The notes below the pieces were generated by a model. That model made no database searches. It saw only the letters and a list, made by a program, of their open reading frames with translations, and had not been told where the DNA came from. From CAKZYD01 sp039814715 (GTDB lineage: Bacteria > Pseudomonadota > Alphaproteobacteria > Sphingomonadales > CAKZYD01), in assembly GCA_039814715.1 (NCBI GenBank), contig JBCCAR010000022.1, positions 1-58,789 on the forward strand: DNA of 58,789 nucleotides, written 5' to 3'. Position 1 is the stretch's first letter, and each line of letters starts with the position of its first letter. Positions 32,615 through 41,647 of this stretch are shown here, in pieces. A program made the translations under genes and the position numbers.

Positions 32615-35206
32615 ATGGCTTCTTTGTCTCTGTCTTCTAGCCGCGCCCTTCCCGACGGGCGGCACGTCTTTCTTTATGGCTGCCTTCTCCTCACTGGCTT
32701 TGCAGGTCTTGGCTACCAAAGCATTTGGAGCCGTTTGTTCGGCGCAGTCCTAGGCCATGACTTCGCCGCCGTTATAGGCGTTGTAACCGGTTTTTTTGTT
32801 GGTTTGTCACTGGGTGCCTTGCTGCTGCGACAGCCGCTTGCGCGCAGTTTGCGCCCTGGTGTGTGGTTGGCCGTTTTTGAAGCCATCATTGGTCTTTGGT
32901 CCGCGCTTTTGCTCGCTTTTTGGCCTTGGCTGAGCGCGCTTGTTCCGCTGTGGGTTGGCGCAGAGCCTTCTGCAGTTTGGCAATGGGGCTTGGCCATGGC
33001 GCTGCCTGTTGTGCTGCTGGCGCCAGCGACCATGGCGATGGGCGCGACTTTGCCTGCTGCAGATCGGTTTTTATGTCAGCTGCGCGCTCAGGGGTACGGC
33101 CTTGGCGGTGTTTATGGCGCCAATACACTTGGCGCTGTTTTGGGTGTCTTAGCGATCACCTATTGGCTGTGCCCGCTGCTTGGTTTTCAGCGTGCTGGCG
33201 TCATTCTGTGTACACTCAATTTGCTTGCGGGGTCTCTGCTTTTGCTCTTGGCGCGCGGCCAAAATCGGTCGCTTCCGGCTGCGTTCAATGGTCGGACGAA
33301 CTGGCCCGTTCTTGGCGCGCTTATAGCGACGGGTTTTTTGGGGATCGGGTATGAGATTGCAGCGATCCGGGCCCTATCTCAGCTGCTGGAAAATACAGTC
33401 TTCACCTTCGCCGCCCTTTTGGCTGTTTATTTGCTCGCAACGTCCATTGGCGCTTTTGTATATGCACAAAGCGCGCGCTTAAAAGCGCTGCCCAATGAGA
33501 CTTGGATGGCTCTTCAAGCGGGCGCCTGTTTACTCGGGGTTGCAGGGCTTTGGCTTGCGCGGCCTGTCTTTCAGCTGGCGCTAGACTTGCCATTGTCACC
33601 CGGCGTCGCAGCGGCTCTGGGCGAGATGGGGGCAGCGGCATTCGTCTTCATGCTGCCTGCTGTGGTCATGGGCGCTGTCTTTACGCATCTTGTTAGTGCA
33701 TCGCGCAATGAGGAAAGCGGAATTGGCCTTGGCGTCGGGATGAACATGCTTGGCAGTGCTGCGGCGCCTGGCGTTTTCGGGCTGCTCTTATTGCCAGTCT
33801 TAGGGGTGCTCGGCACGCTTACGATCATTGCTTCTGGATATCTGTTTTTGTTTCCTACACTTGCTGTTCGCCGCTTATGGCGCCCTGTCTGTCTTGGCGG
33901 TGCGGCAGCGCTGCTGGTCTTTTCACCCCTCGCACCAACGCTCTTGTTTCTAGAGGATGGCCTTACATCCCTCGTGCGCAGTGAAGGCGTACTCGGCACA
34001 GTGAATGTCTATGCTGACAGCGCTGACAATCGCTATTTGAAGGTCAACAATGGCTTCGTCATGGGCGGCACAGTGACCAAAAAAGCAGATCGCCGGCAGG
34101 GGCATATTCCGCTGCTGCTGCATCCTGGGCCAAAGCGCGCTTTATTTTTGGGTCTTGGCACAGGCGCAACATTTGCTGCAGCGGCTTATCACTCCGGGCT
34201 GGAGGCCCGCGCGGCCGAGTTGGTGCCTGAAATTGTGGATGCCTTGCCGCTGTTCGAGAGCGTATCTGGCGAAATAGCCGCCCTAGAGCGCTTACAGGTA
34301 CAAACCGGCGATGCGCGCCGCTTTGTGTTGGCGAGCAAAGACTTCTATGACGTCATCGTCTCCGACACCTTTCATCCCTCCCGCGATGGCGCTGGAATGC
34401 TCTACACAGTGGAGCATTTTAACGCTGTGAAGGCGCGCTTGACGCCGGGCGGGGTCTTTTGCCAGTGGCTGCCGCTGCACCAGCTCGATAAACCAACATT
34501 CAAGCTGATTGTTCGCAGCTTTGTTGAGGCCTTTCCCGGCGCCCTTGCGACACTGAATGATCTGAGCCTTGAAACACCTGTCATTGGGCTTTTAGGCGGC
34601 GTCCAGGCGCTCCGGCCAGACCCGGACGTGGTCAACGCTGAGATGCTGGTCCCTGCCTTAGACCAAGCAGGCTTGGCCGGTGTATTTGGACCCCTTGAAG
34701 GTATCATAGCTGATGCAGCCGGGCTTAATGCGTATGCAGGAGAGGGCCGCCTTAATACTGACGATCATCCCCATGTCATGTTTGAAGCGCCGCAAAGCGT
34801 TTACAACGAATTGGGCAATGCGGGCGCTCGGCTCATTGGCATTTTGGAAGCTTTGCCGCTGCCAAGCGCACGTTCTTTGGTGCCCGTGCACGCGCAGCGG
34901 CGCTTGGAAGCCTATTGGACGGCGCGTGATGCCTTTTTAGCCCTGGGTATTGATCGCAACGCGGCAGAAGAGACGGATGAGCGCATTCGCCAATTAGCGC
35001 GTCCACTCCTCGGTGTGCTGCAAATCAGCCCTGATTTTACGCCTGCTTATGACCCGCTCTTAAACATGGCCGCTTATTTATCCAAGCAGAACCCAACGCA
35101 GGCTTTTGCTCTGCTGCAAGCGCTGGAACGCGTTGCCCCGCAGCGACGTGAAGCGTCGATGGTCCTCGACACCTATTTTCCGGGTCCGCGGGGCAATGCG
35201 CCATGA
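32615..35206 (+). CDS. Membrane-fused spermidine synthase-like protein
   Basis: This 863-aa protein joins a polytopic membrane part (about residues 15-460, some 12 or more helices, spermidine-synthase transporter type) to a C-terminal spermidine synthase-like Rossmann domain (about 470-720). The latter has GLGTGAT near 512, the acidic loop TGDARRF, and YDVIVSDTFHP near 578 where aminopropyltransferases have the catalytic Asp. A final helical segment of about 100 residues follows. It may make or move polyamine-like compounds at the membrane, but the substrate is unproven. ATG at 32615 is preferred over GTG at 32567. The stop overlaps the first oxygenase gene (ATGA at 35203). Confidence 0.8.
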   Translation: MASLSLSSSRALPDGRHVFLYGCLLLTGFAGLGYQSIWSRLFGAVLGHDFAAVIGVVTGFFVGLSLGALLLRQPLARSLRPGVWLAVFEAIIGLWSALLLAFWPWLSALVPLWVGAEPSAVWQWGLAMALPVVLLAPATMAMGATLPAADRFLCQLRAQGYGLGGVYGANTLGAVLGVLAITYWLCPLLGFQRAGVILCTLNLLAGSLLLLLARGQNRSLPAAFNGRTNWPVLGALIATGFLGIGYEIAAIRALSQLLENTVFTFAALLAVYLLATSIGAFVYAQSARLKALPNETWMALQAGACLLGVAGLWLARPVFQLALDLPLSPGVAAALGEMGAAAFVFMLPAVVMGAVFTHLVSASRNEESGIGLGVGMNMLGSAAAPGVFGLLLLPVLGVLGTLTIIASGYLFLFPTLAVRRLWRPVCLGGAAALLVFSPLAPTLLFLEDGLTSLVRSEGVLGTVNVYADSADNRYLKVNNGFVMGGTVTKKADRRQGHIPLLLHPGPKRALFLGLGTGATFAAAAYHSGLEARAAELVPEIVDALPLFESVSGEIAALERLQVQTGDARRFVLASKDFYDVIVSDTFHPSRDGAGMLYTVEHFNAVKARLTPGGVFCQWLPLHQLDKPTFKLIVRSFVEAFPGALATLNDLSLETPVIGLLGGVQALRPDPDVVNAEMLVPALDQAGLAGVFGPLEGIIADAAGLNAYAGEGRLNTDDHPHVMFEAPQSVYNELGNAGARLIGILEALPLPSARSLVPVHAQRRLEAYWTARDAFLALGIDRNAAEETDERIRQLARPLLGVLQISPDFTPAYDPLLNMAAYLSKQNPTQAFALLQALERVAPQRREASMVLDTYFPGPRGNAP

Positions 35207-35841
35207 CCTTGGCCAAACCGGACATTGATAGCGCTTTGTCGCAGATTTTTTCAACGCCTCTTGTGCTGTATGATTGGCCTGGTACAGCGGAGATGAATGC
35301 AGGCCTCACCAGCGCAATTGAGGCGCTGATGGCAGGTAGCGGCGGCGTGACCAAAAGCAATGTGGGCGGTTGGCATTCTGCGCTCGATTTTCTCTATCAA
35401 AGCGACGTGCCGGCCATTGCGGTGCTTAATGGCGCGATCCAGCAGATCTTTACTGCGCTTATTCCGCATGTGCTTACCCAGCCGCCATCGGGCAAACTTG
35501 GCATTGCTGTTGAAGGCTGGGCCAACTGCCTAAAAGCGGGTGAATATAACAGCTTACACGCGCACCCCAATGCCGCTTGGTCAGGCGTCTATTTCATAAC
35601 TGGCATTCCCAGTGGGGGTGATGCCAATGGCTTTGGTGGCAAGCTTGAATTTGTAGATCCACGCCCGGGCGCGAGCATCATGCATACAGATTCGTCCGCT
35701 TTGTCAGGGCGCTGTTTGGTCACCCCGCAACCAGGACGCATGGCCTTATTTCCAGGCTGGCTGCAGCACTTCGTCCATCCTTTTAGCGCCCCAGGACAGC
35801 GTATGTCCGTCGCGTTCAACATTTTTTTGCGGGAGAGTTAA
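35203..35841 (+). CDS. TIGR02466-type 2OG-Fe(II) oxygenase, first copy
   Basis: This 212-aa protein has the double-stranded beta-helix pattern of the TIGR02466 oxygenase family. The N-terminal iron-site segment is SLHAHPNAAWSGVYFI (His119, His121). The C-terminal part is LFPGWLQHFVHPF with His189, followed by Arg200 in GQRMSVAFNIF, which should bind 2-oxoglutarate. It probably hydroxylates a small molecule or amino-acid side chain; the substrate is unknown. It is translationally coupled to the spermidine-synthase-like gene and lies six bases before the second oxygenase gene. Confidence 0.8.
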   Translation: MTLAKPDIDSALSQIFSTPLVLYDWPGTAEMNAGLTSAIEALMAGSGGVTKSNVGGWHSALDFLYQSDVPAIAVLNGAIQQIFTALIPHVLTQPPSGKLGIAVEGWANCLKAGEYNSLHAHPNAAWSGVYFITGIPSGGDANGFGGKLEFVDPRPGASIMHTDSSALSGRCLVTPQPGRMALFPGWLQHFVHPFSAPGQRMSVAFNIFLRES

Positions 35842-35847
35842 GACCGA

Positions 35848-36474
35848 ATGGACCGTGTCGCAGCCCTATTTCCAACACCTGTGATGCACGTCAAGCAGCT
35901 CGTGGACCACGATCTGCTTGAAAGCATGAATGACGACCTGGCAAGGCAGGATTGGTTCACCAATAAACACACAGACCTGCTGACCCATACGGAGGTCGTC
36001 AAGCCTACCTCCAGTCCTATCTTCCTGAAGCTGCGCAAAGCCATTTTGCCCAAGCTCGTGGACTTTGGCGCTTTATTATTTGGCGAGGCGCTGAAGTGGC
36101 ACGTCAAAGAATGCTGGATCAACGTTCTCCATAAGGGCGGGCACCAAGAATCCCATAGCCACGCGAACAGCTTTATCTCTGGTGTCGTTTATCTCAATGG
36201 CTCTCACCCATCGTCCAACTTGGTGATTCACCGCAATAGCGGCGGCGGGCAGACCTATATGTTTGTCAATTCCCACGAGACGGCCGACATCAATCCTTAC
36301 AACGCCGCAAAATGGCAAAGTGATGATATTGAGCCGGGCGATATGATCCTCTTTCCCAGCTACATGCTCCATGAGGTCCCTGTGAATCAGGGGGAGAAAC
36401 GCGTCTCTATGGCCTTCAATGCGCTGCCTGACCGGCTAGACAGCTGGGGCTACAAAGTCACATTCGGGCGGTAG
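35848..36474 (+). CDS. TIGR02466-type 2OG-Fe(II) oxygenase, second copy
   Basis: This 208-aa protein is a distant paralogue of the preceding gene. It starts LFPTPVMHVKQL as usual for the family. The iron-site region is ESHSHANSFISGVVYL (His103, His105), with His175 in YMLHEVPV and the 2OG-binding Arg185 in KRVSMAFN. The two copies are clearly diverged, so they may act at different steps or on different positions of one substrate. GGGAGAG at 35831-35837, inside the end of the first oxygenase gene, is the ribosome binding site. The 3' end is one base from the convergent EF-hand gene. Confidence 0.82.
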   Translation: MDRVAALFPTPVMHVKQLVDHDLLESMNDDLARQDWFTNKHTDLLTHTEVVKPTSSPIFLKLRKAILPKLVDFGALLFGEALKWHVKECWINVLHKGGHQESHSHANSFISGVVYLNGSHPSSNLVIHRNSGGGQTYMFVNSHETADINPYNAAKWQSDDIEPGDMILFPSYMLHEVPVNQGEKRVSMAFNALPDRLDSWGYKVTFGR

Positions 36475-36475
36475 A

Positions 36476-36991
36476 TTAACGGCTCGCGTCCTCGTGATCA
36501 TGATCGTGGTCTTCATGATTGCGCTTTTCAGCTGCCATTTTCGGCTGCAAATGCACCGGTAACGCCGCCTCGCCGCGCAGATATAAAACTTCTTCCCAAT
36601 GGGTCACGCCATCCTGGTTTACATCGGCTTGGTCCACCATGCGGCGCACATGGGCCTTATATTGGCCAGTGGTGATTTCGCCATCACCGTCTTTGTCCAT
36701 CTCTTCGAAAAAGGCTGCGCGGATGTCTTGCTCTTTTTCGCTGGCAAAACTGAGATATTCAGCGCGCGAGACACGCCCGGATCGGTCCAAATCCATCCGC
36801 CGATAGAGGACGCCGCCATGTTCTGCAACTTCGTCTGCGGAGGTGAAGCCTTCGTTGATGCAATCAAGCACGTAGAAGATACTGGCGAGCCCGGCGTTGG
36901 TTGCAATGGCAGGAATTGGGCGCGTTTCTTCTGCGGACGCTGCGCTGCTCCAAAATCCGAAAAAAACCAAAGACACAACCGCGAAACGCAT
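36476..36991 (-). CDS. Exported EF-hand calcium-binding protein with His/Asp-rich tail
   Basis: This 171-aa protein has a signal peptide (to about residue 20, AASA-EE) and three EF-hand loops: Asp67-Glu78 (DLDRSGRVSRAE), Asp99-Gln110 (DKDGDGEITTGQ, with Gln instead of Glu at position 12) and Asp123-Glu134 (DVNQDGVTHWEE). A basic stretch and a tail rich in His, Asp and Glu (NHEDHDHDHED) could bind other divalent metals. Function is unknown; a calcium sensor or buffer in the periplasm is likely. It is a single gene, convergent with the oxygenase and upstream in direction to no clear partner. Confidence 0.82.
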   Translation of the reverse strand: MRFAVVSLVFFGFWSSAASAEETRPIPAIATNAGLASIFYVLDCINEGFTSADEVAEHGGVLYRRMDLDRSGRVSRAEYLSFASEKEQDIRAAFFEEMDKDGDGEITTGQYKAHVRRMVDQADVNQDGVTHWEEVLYLRGEAALPVHLQPKMAAEKRNHEDHDHDHEDASR

Positions 36992-37097
36992 AATTCGACC
37001 TCTATCCTTACGCTCTATTGCGTTAGCCTATTTGCATGACAGAAATGCTGCTTTAAGCGCGGTTTTTACGATAAAATTTGAGCAGCGTTTTGAGCAG

Positions 37098-38543
37098 CTA
37101 TGGCGCAATGCCAAGCGCCTGGGTGTCGATGGTGGCGGCATCATAATCTGCGCGGGACAGATGGCCCACCAACTCGGCATCAATATAGCGGATGCGCGCA
37201 TCCGCCGCCGTTTCCTCGCGCACATTCACTAAGAAGAAATCGCTGGCGCCTTGGGAAAAACGGCGTTGTTCCGCGTTTTTCATGATGTCGGCTTGCGAGA
37301 CATCAAGCGCGGCCAGCTTCAGCAAGTCAGAGGCTGTTGTGAGATCGATTAAGATCGTTTGAATTTCCACAGCGATTTGGTCTTCGAGCAACCGTGCTTG
37401 CTCACCTATCGCCTGCGCCTGCGCTTCCGCGCTGGCAATGCGCCCTTTGGCCTGGCGCCGCTCGAGGGGGACTGAAAAGCGCAGACCCACGATGGTCTCT
37501 GCGCCGTCGCGGCTCGGCCCGCCTTCGCCAATCGCGCCAAAATCGTTGGAAGCTTCAAAGGAAAAATCAAGGCGCGGCTTCAGATCATTTTCTGCCAAGG
37601 CGATGCGGCCGCGGGCGCGTTCAATCGCTGTTGTCAAAACGCCAAGGTCAGGGCGCTGGCTTAAAATGTCGGGCAGGTCTGCGGCCTTGGCCACCATCCA
37701 GCCAGCGACTATGCCGTCCATGACCGGCACTTGCGGCAAGCGGTCTTTGCCCGGTTCAACCATCTCGCCATTATCGCCGCGGTAGTACAGCGCAAGCTGC
37801 GCTTCAATGGCGGCAAAATCACGCTCCGCCTGCCGCTTGAAGATGCGCCGCCGCGTAATGTTTTGCTGGTTCTCCGTTAAAAAGATAGCCGCGCGCGCGC
37901 CAGATTCGACCTGTTTTTCAAGGCCTTCTTGCCGCGTGATGGCGAGCTCTAACAAGTTTGAATAGATTTGTAATTTGTGTCCGGCTGCGACCCAGCGCCA
38001 ATACGCTGATAGAGCTTGATGCTGCACACCCAGCTGGGTCAGCAACACATCCAAATCTGCTTGGCGGGTTGCCAACGCAGTGTCGCGCAGGGAAAATCGG
38101 CGGCCATCAATAGTCCGGTCGCGCAGCAGTGAGAACAGTGCGCCGATTTTCACTTCGCCCGCTTTATTGGTGAAGGCCAAATCGTTGTAAATGGGGAAAT
38201 CGCCGCGGGAATTGCGGTAGCTGCCATAGACCTTAGCGCCAAAGGGCTGCAAGTTGCGCTCTGCTTTCACGCCGACTTGCTGGCCGTCATAAAACCCAGA
38301 CAACACATTGTCGCTATTGCCTGAAAACACCAAATCAAAGGCGCCAAGCGCTGTTAGCTCTCGCCCTTGCGCAGCGCGCTTTTGCGCGAAGCTCTCTAAG
38401 ATGGCCGGAAAGTGCTTGATGGACCGGTCTAGGACGTCCTCTGGGGTCAGAAATTTTTGGCTTGCGACATCTTGCGCTTGCGCTTCAAACGCCAGCAGCG
38501 CGGATAAAACAGCCGCCGCGGTGGCGCTAAACACACGCCGCAT
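37098..38543 (-). CDS. TolC family outer-membrane efflux protein
   Basis: This 481-aa protein has a signal peptide (to AQAQD, about residue 23) and two TolC-like repeats. The long coiled segments LTQLGVQHQALSAYWRWVAA and RGRIALAENDLKPRLDF are typical of outer-membrane factors. It should form a trimeric channel across the outer membrane. The start overlaps the HlyD stop by one base (TAATG at 38541-38545), so it is the third gene of an ABC-HlyD-TolC operon. Confidence 0.85.
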   Translation of the reverse strand: MRRVFSATAAAVLSALLAFEAQAQDVASQKFLTPEDVLDRSIKHFPAILESFAQKRAAQGRELTALGAFDLVFSGNSDNVLSGFYDGQQVGVKAERNLQPFGAKVYGSYRNSRGDFPIYNDLAFTNKAGEVKIGALFSLLRDRTIDGRRFSLRDTALATRQADLDVLLTQLGVQHQALSAYWRWVAAGHKLQIYSNLLELAITRQEGLEKQVESGARAAIFLTENQQNITRRRIFKRQAERDFAAIEAQLALYYRGDNGEMVEPGKDRLPQVPVMDGIVAGWMVAKAADLPDILSQRPDLGVLTTAIERARGRIALAENDLKPRLDFSFEASNDFGAIGEGGPSRDGAETIVGLRFSVPLERRQAKGRIASAEAQAQAIGEQARLLEDQIAVEIQTILIDLTTASDLLKLAALDVSQADIMKNAEQRRFSQGASDFFLVNVREETAADARIRYIDAELVGHLSRADYDAATIDTQALGIAP

Positions 38544-39613
38544 TAACGCCCTGCCGACCCAGTTGCCAAACCATTTTGCGCAGTATCGCCATCAATGTCC
38601 GATTGGCTTGCATTAAATTGAGGCGGGAAGTTGTTGAGTTGGCGCCATAGCTCATAGCCCGCTGGTACCGTATCAAACAACACCCAGCCGCGCGCGGCGC
38701 TGCCGAGGCGCACAAAGCGCTCATCTGGCCATGTCTCTTCAGGCACATTGCCTTCGGTCACCAAAACCCGGAACCGGCCATCTGTTCCCGCGGATAAATC
38801 AATCGCGGCGACGCGGCCGCCAAATGTGCCGATCGCCATTTCCGGCCAGCCGCTAAATTGAAAGGCTGGCCAGCCTTCAAACTCCAACCGTACGGGAGAG
38901 CCCGGCTGCACCAGCGCCACGTCGCGGCCATCTATATAAAGCTCGACAGCACGCGGGACGCCGGTGGGTACAAACGTCGCTATGCGCTGGCCCGTGCTGA
39001 CAAAGGTAGCGCTATCGCCTGCATTGACTTGCAAAATCACGCCATCGCGCGGGGATTTAACAATCTGTACGGACTGGCGCGAAATGGACACGTCGATCCG
39101 GTTCAGCGCGGCATTGGCTTCAGCCAGTTGCCCGCGCATGTTTTCTACGCGAATTTGCGCCTGCTCATAATCGCGCCGCGCTGCTAAGCCCTCGTTGAAT
39201 AGCTCCAACGTCCGGTTCAAGTCGATCTTGGCCGTTTTATAGGCGTTGGCGACGGCGTCGCGGGCGGCTGTGAGCTGCGAGCGCTCCGCATCCAGGCGTT
39301 CGATCAGATTGGGGTCATTGTCGACAATCTCTACAATCGGGTCGCCTTTTTTGACCACGCTGCCGTCGCGCACAAACCATTTATTGATGCGCCCCGATAC
39401 CAGCGCATTGATCGGCTGTAAGCGATCGTCTGGGTTCAGCGCAGTGACCGAGCCAGCGCCTGGCGCGCTTTGCACCCAAGGCGTGAAAACCAAAAAGGCC
39501 ACAGCGAGAGAAATGGCAATGATCAACATCCAGGCGAGCGCGCGCATGATGCCGGGCACACGAATGCTATCTAGGGTGCTGAAATAGCGGATATGTTGCG
39601 CGCGGGTGGGCAT
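38543..39613 (-). CDS. HlyD family periplasmic adaptor
   Basis: This 356-aa membrane-fusion protein has one transmembrane helix (about residues 24-43, MRALAWMLIIAISLAVAFLV). The biotinyl-lipoyl half-motifs ALVSGRINKWFVRDGSVVKKGD and SPRDGVILQVNAGD flank a coiled hairpin (about 105-170). A beta-barrel domain follows with GSPVRLEFEGWPAF. It should link the inner-membrane component to the TolC channel. It lies 14 bp after the degenerate ABC gene and is coupled to the TolC gene. Confidence 0.85.
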   Translation of the reverse strand: MPTRAQHIRYFSTLDSIRVPGIMRALAWMLIIAISLAVAFLVFTPWVQSAPGAGSVTALNPDDRLQPINALVSGRINKWFVRDGSVVKKGDPIVEIVDNDPNLIERLDAERSQLTAARDAVANAYKTAKIDLNRTLELFNEGLAARRDYEQAQIRVENMRGQLAEANAALNRIDVSISRQSVQIVKSPRDGVILQVNAGDSATFVSTGQRIATFVPTGVPRAVELYIDGRDVALVQPGSPVRLEFEGWPAFQFSGWPEMAIGTFGGRVAAIDLSAGTDGRFRVLVTEGNVPEETWPDERFVRLGSAARGWVLFDTVPAGYELWRQLNNFPPQFNASQSDIDGDTAQNGLATGSAGR

Positions 39614-39627
39614 GGTGTCTCGCTGCG

Positions 39628-41388
39628 TTAGCTTGCGTCTGGCAAAGCGCGGGGCCCGCCGGTTTGGCCGCTGGCTTGGATATGCGTCCGCGCAGGGGTG
39701 TGGTGCGGCATCGTTGCGGCGTGGAAGGTTTCAAAAGATTGCGTGGCCACTTGCTCATCATAGTCCAAGTGCAAGAAGTGGGCGCAATTAAGAGGGTCAT
39801 CCCGGTTGGTGAAATATAGCACTGTGGTGCCGCGGCTTTCTTGCAGAGCATCAATGGTGGCGGCAACAGCTGTTGGCTCAATCATATCCATTAACTGGGT
39901 GATGACCAAGAGCTTGGGCTGGGCAATGATCGCGCCGGCCAGCTTGAGCTGCATGGTTTCAGTCAGCGATAGCGGCCACCCGGTTACAGCTAACATCGTA
40001 TCAAGACCATCATCAAAGCGTGCGATGACATCTTCCAGTTCAACAGCTTTAATGGCTGCAGTGATCCGCTCGGGCGTCGCTTGGCTGGAGGCTAAGCGCA
40101 GATAATCGCGAATGCTCATTTCCACCATGGTCGGGCGATCAAGCACCATGACTTCGCGCCGCAGCGCGTGCACTTCTGTCTCCATAATATCTGAGCCGCC
40201 GAACGTAATGTACCCCCCGCGCGGGTTGACATGTCGTTTGAGCAAATTGGTGACCAAGCGCTGGATGCCGTGATTGACCGCATGGGCCATGACCACTGAT
40301 CCGCTGTCGATATGGAAGTCAAAACTCGCCATTTTTCCGCGGGCATCGCCGCGCACATTCACGAAGGACAAATCACCGTTCCCGCGCTCGGCGGCCATGC
40401 GCCCGCTCGGTTCTTCCTGCTCGACGTTATAAAACAAGGACAGTTCTTCAAACGCGGCGCAGAGGTCGTAAAAATATGAAAGATATGAGCCAAGCTGCGA
40501 CAACCCAACGAACACTGCTGATAACACCAGCTCCGCCGCCACCAACTGCCCCAGCGTCAGCTGCCCAATAATAACAAGCCAGCCGCCCAGGCCTAACAGC
40601 GCAGCACTGGCGGCCGCATATAGGAACAAGAACGCGATTGTTTGGCTGTAGGTATAAAAGAAGTGCTTCTTATGGGCAGTAATATACTCATATGTTGCTT
40701 CATCGGTGCGGGTGAGCGCATGGGCCACATGCCGGTCTGATTTGAAATAGCCATTCGACGCGCCGAGCCCTTCGAGCCAAGCAGCGGCGTTATGTTTTTT
40801 GTGCGACAGTTCCACCGCTGTGCGCACCGCGCCGCGGCCCCAAATCAGCCAAATCGCCCAAATGAGCGCAATCACAGTTCCATTGAAAGCGATGAAATAC
40901 GGGTGATAGAAGGCGGTTAAGATGAAGCCGACGGCGGCTTGCAGCAGGATTGTGAACGCACCGATCACCAAAATAGGAATGTTGCGCTGAACGGTCACGA
41001 TATCGAAATAGCGGTTAAACAGCGGTCCGCGCCCATCATCGGCGAAAAATGGATTTTGCGCATAAACGGAGATGAGGGCAATTTCTGACACCATTCTGGC
41101 ATAAAAGCGCCGTCCGAAAATCTCCATTAAATGCACCCGAAGGGCGTTTAGCAGGCCCGATGCAAGAAGCAGCCCAAATAGGGTCAGCGCTAAGACAATT
41201 AACGGTCCTTTGAGCCCAGTAAATGCAACAGTGTTGATCAGCATCTGCACCGAGATTGGCGTTGCGAGTGTCAGCAGGGAGATGCCGATGCCGTAGATGA
41301 TTCCGAGGAAAATAAAGCTGCGCTCAGGGCGCAAGAACTTGAAAAACAAGGCAAGCACCTGGGCAACAGATAGTTTGGGCGCATCCAT
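39628..41388 (-). CDS. Degenerate ABC exporter: intact membrane domain, nucleotide-binding domain without ATPase motifs
   Basis: This 586-aa protein has an ABC exporter membrane domain (about residues 1-310, six helices) and a C-terminal domain in the place and length of a nucleotide-binding domain. Every catalytic motif is changed. The Walker A region reads AHAVNHGIQRL, with Gln376 at the Lys position. The Q-loop is VLDRPTMVE. The signature LSGGQ is LSLTE (473-477). Walker B ends VITQL (Thr497-Gln498 in place of Asp-Glu). The switch His is Asn528. The frame is open throughout, so this looks like a maintained pseudo-ATPase. It heads an operon with HlyD and TolC genes. ATG at 41388 is preferred over an upstream codon at 41490. 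No C39 peptidase domain. Confidence 0.82.
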   Translation of the reverse strand: MDAPKLSVAQVLALFFKFLRPERSFIFLGIIYGIGISLLTLATPISVQMLINTVAFTGLKGPLIVLALTLFGLLLASGLLNALRVHLMEIFGRRFYARMVSEIALISVYAQNPFFADDGRGPLFNRYFDIVTVQRNIPILVIGAFTILLQAAVGFILTAFYHPYFIAFNGTVIALIWAIWLIWGRGAVRTAVELSHKKHNAAAWLEGLGASNGYFKSDRHVAHALTRTDEATYEYITAHKKHFFYTYSQTIAFLFLYAAASAALLGLGGWLVIIGQLTLGQLVAAELVLSAVFVGLSQLGSYLSYFYDLCAAFEELSLFYNVEQEEPSGRMAAERGNGDLSFVNVRGDARGKMASFDFHIDSGSVVMAHAVNHGIQRLVTNLLKRHVNPRGGYITFGGSDIMETEVHALRREVMVLDRPTMVEMSIRDYLRLASSQATPERITAAIKAVELEDVIARFDDGLDTMLAVTGWPLSLTETMQLKLAGAIIAQPKLLVITQLMDMIEPTAVAATIDALQESRGTTVLYFTNRDDPLNCAHFLHLDYDEQVATQSFETFHAATMPHHTPARTHIQASGQTGGPRALPDAS

Positions 41389-41647
41389 GTTTGCTTTGAA
41401 AAAACCTCTTATTGTCAAGCAGGGGCCTGTGCTGCACTGCACACTGCCATCATAGCGAGATAACCTGTATCTGTGCAGAATCAATGGCAAAACGGTTAAA
41501 TCGCCATACTATCTCTCCCGGAATACAATATTCATATCCTATCACCTTTACAGATGCGATGGTATTTACCAATCACTTGATGGTTGCGAACCGCTTTTCC
41601 CAAGCGCGTGCTTGACGAATGGCAAAGGCCTGTGCAGACACCGTGCG

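Noticed and set aside
39628..41388. Frameshift or sequencing error as the reason for lost ATPase motifs
   Set aside because: One continuous frame keeps the length and flanking secondary-structure pattern of a nucleotide-binding domain; the changes are point replacements at each motif, not a shifted block.
41389..41490. N-terminal extension of the degenerate ABC protein
   Set aside because: Residues before ATG 41388 do not resemble the family and lack a ribosome binding site.
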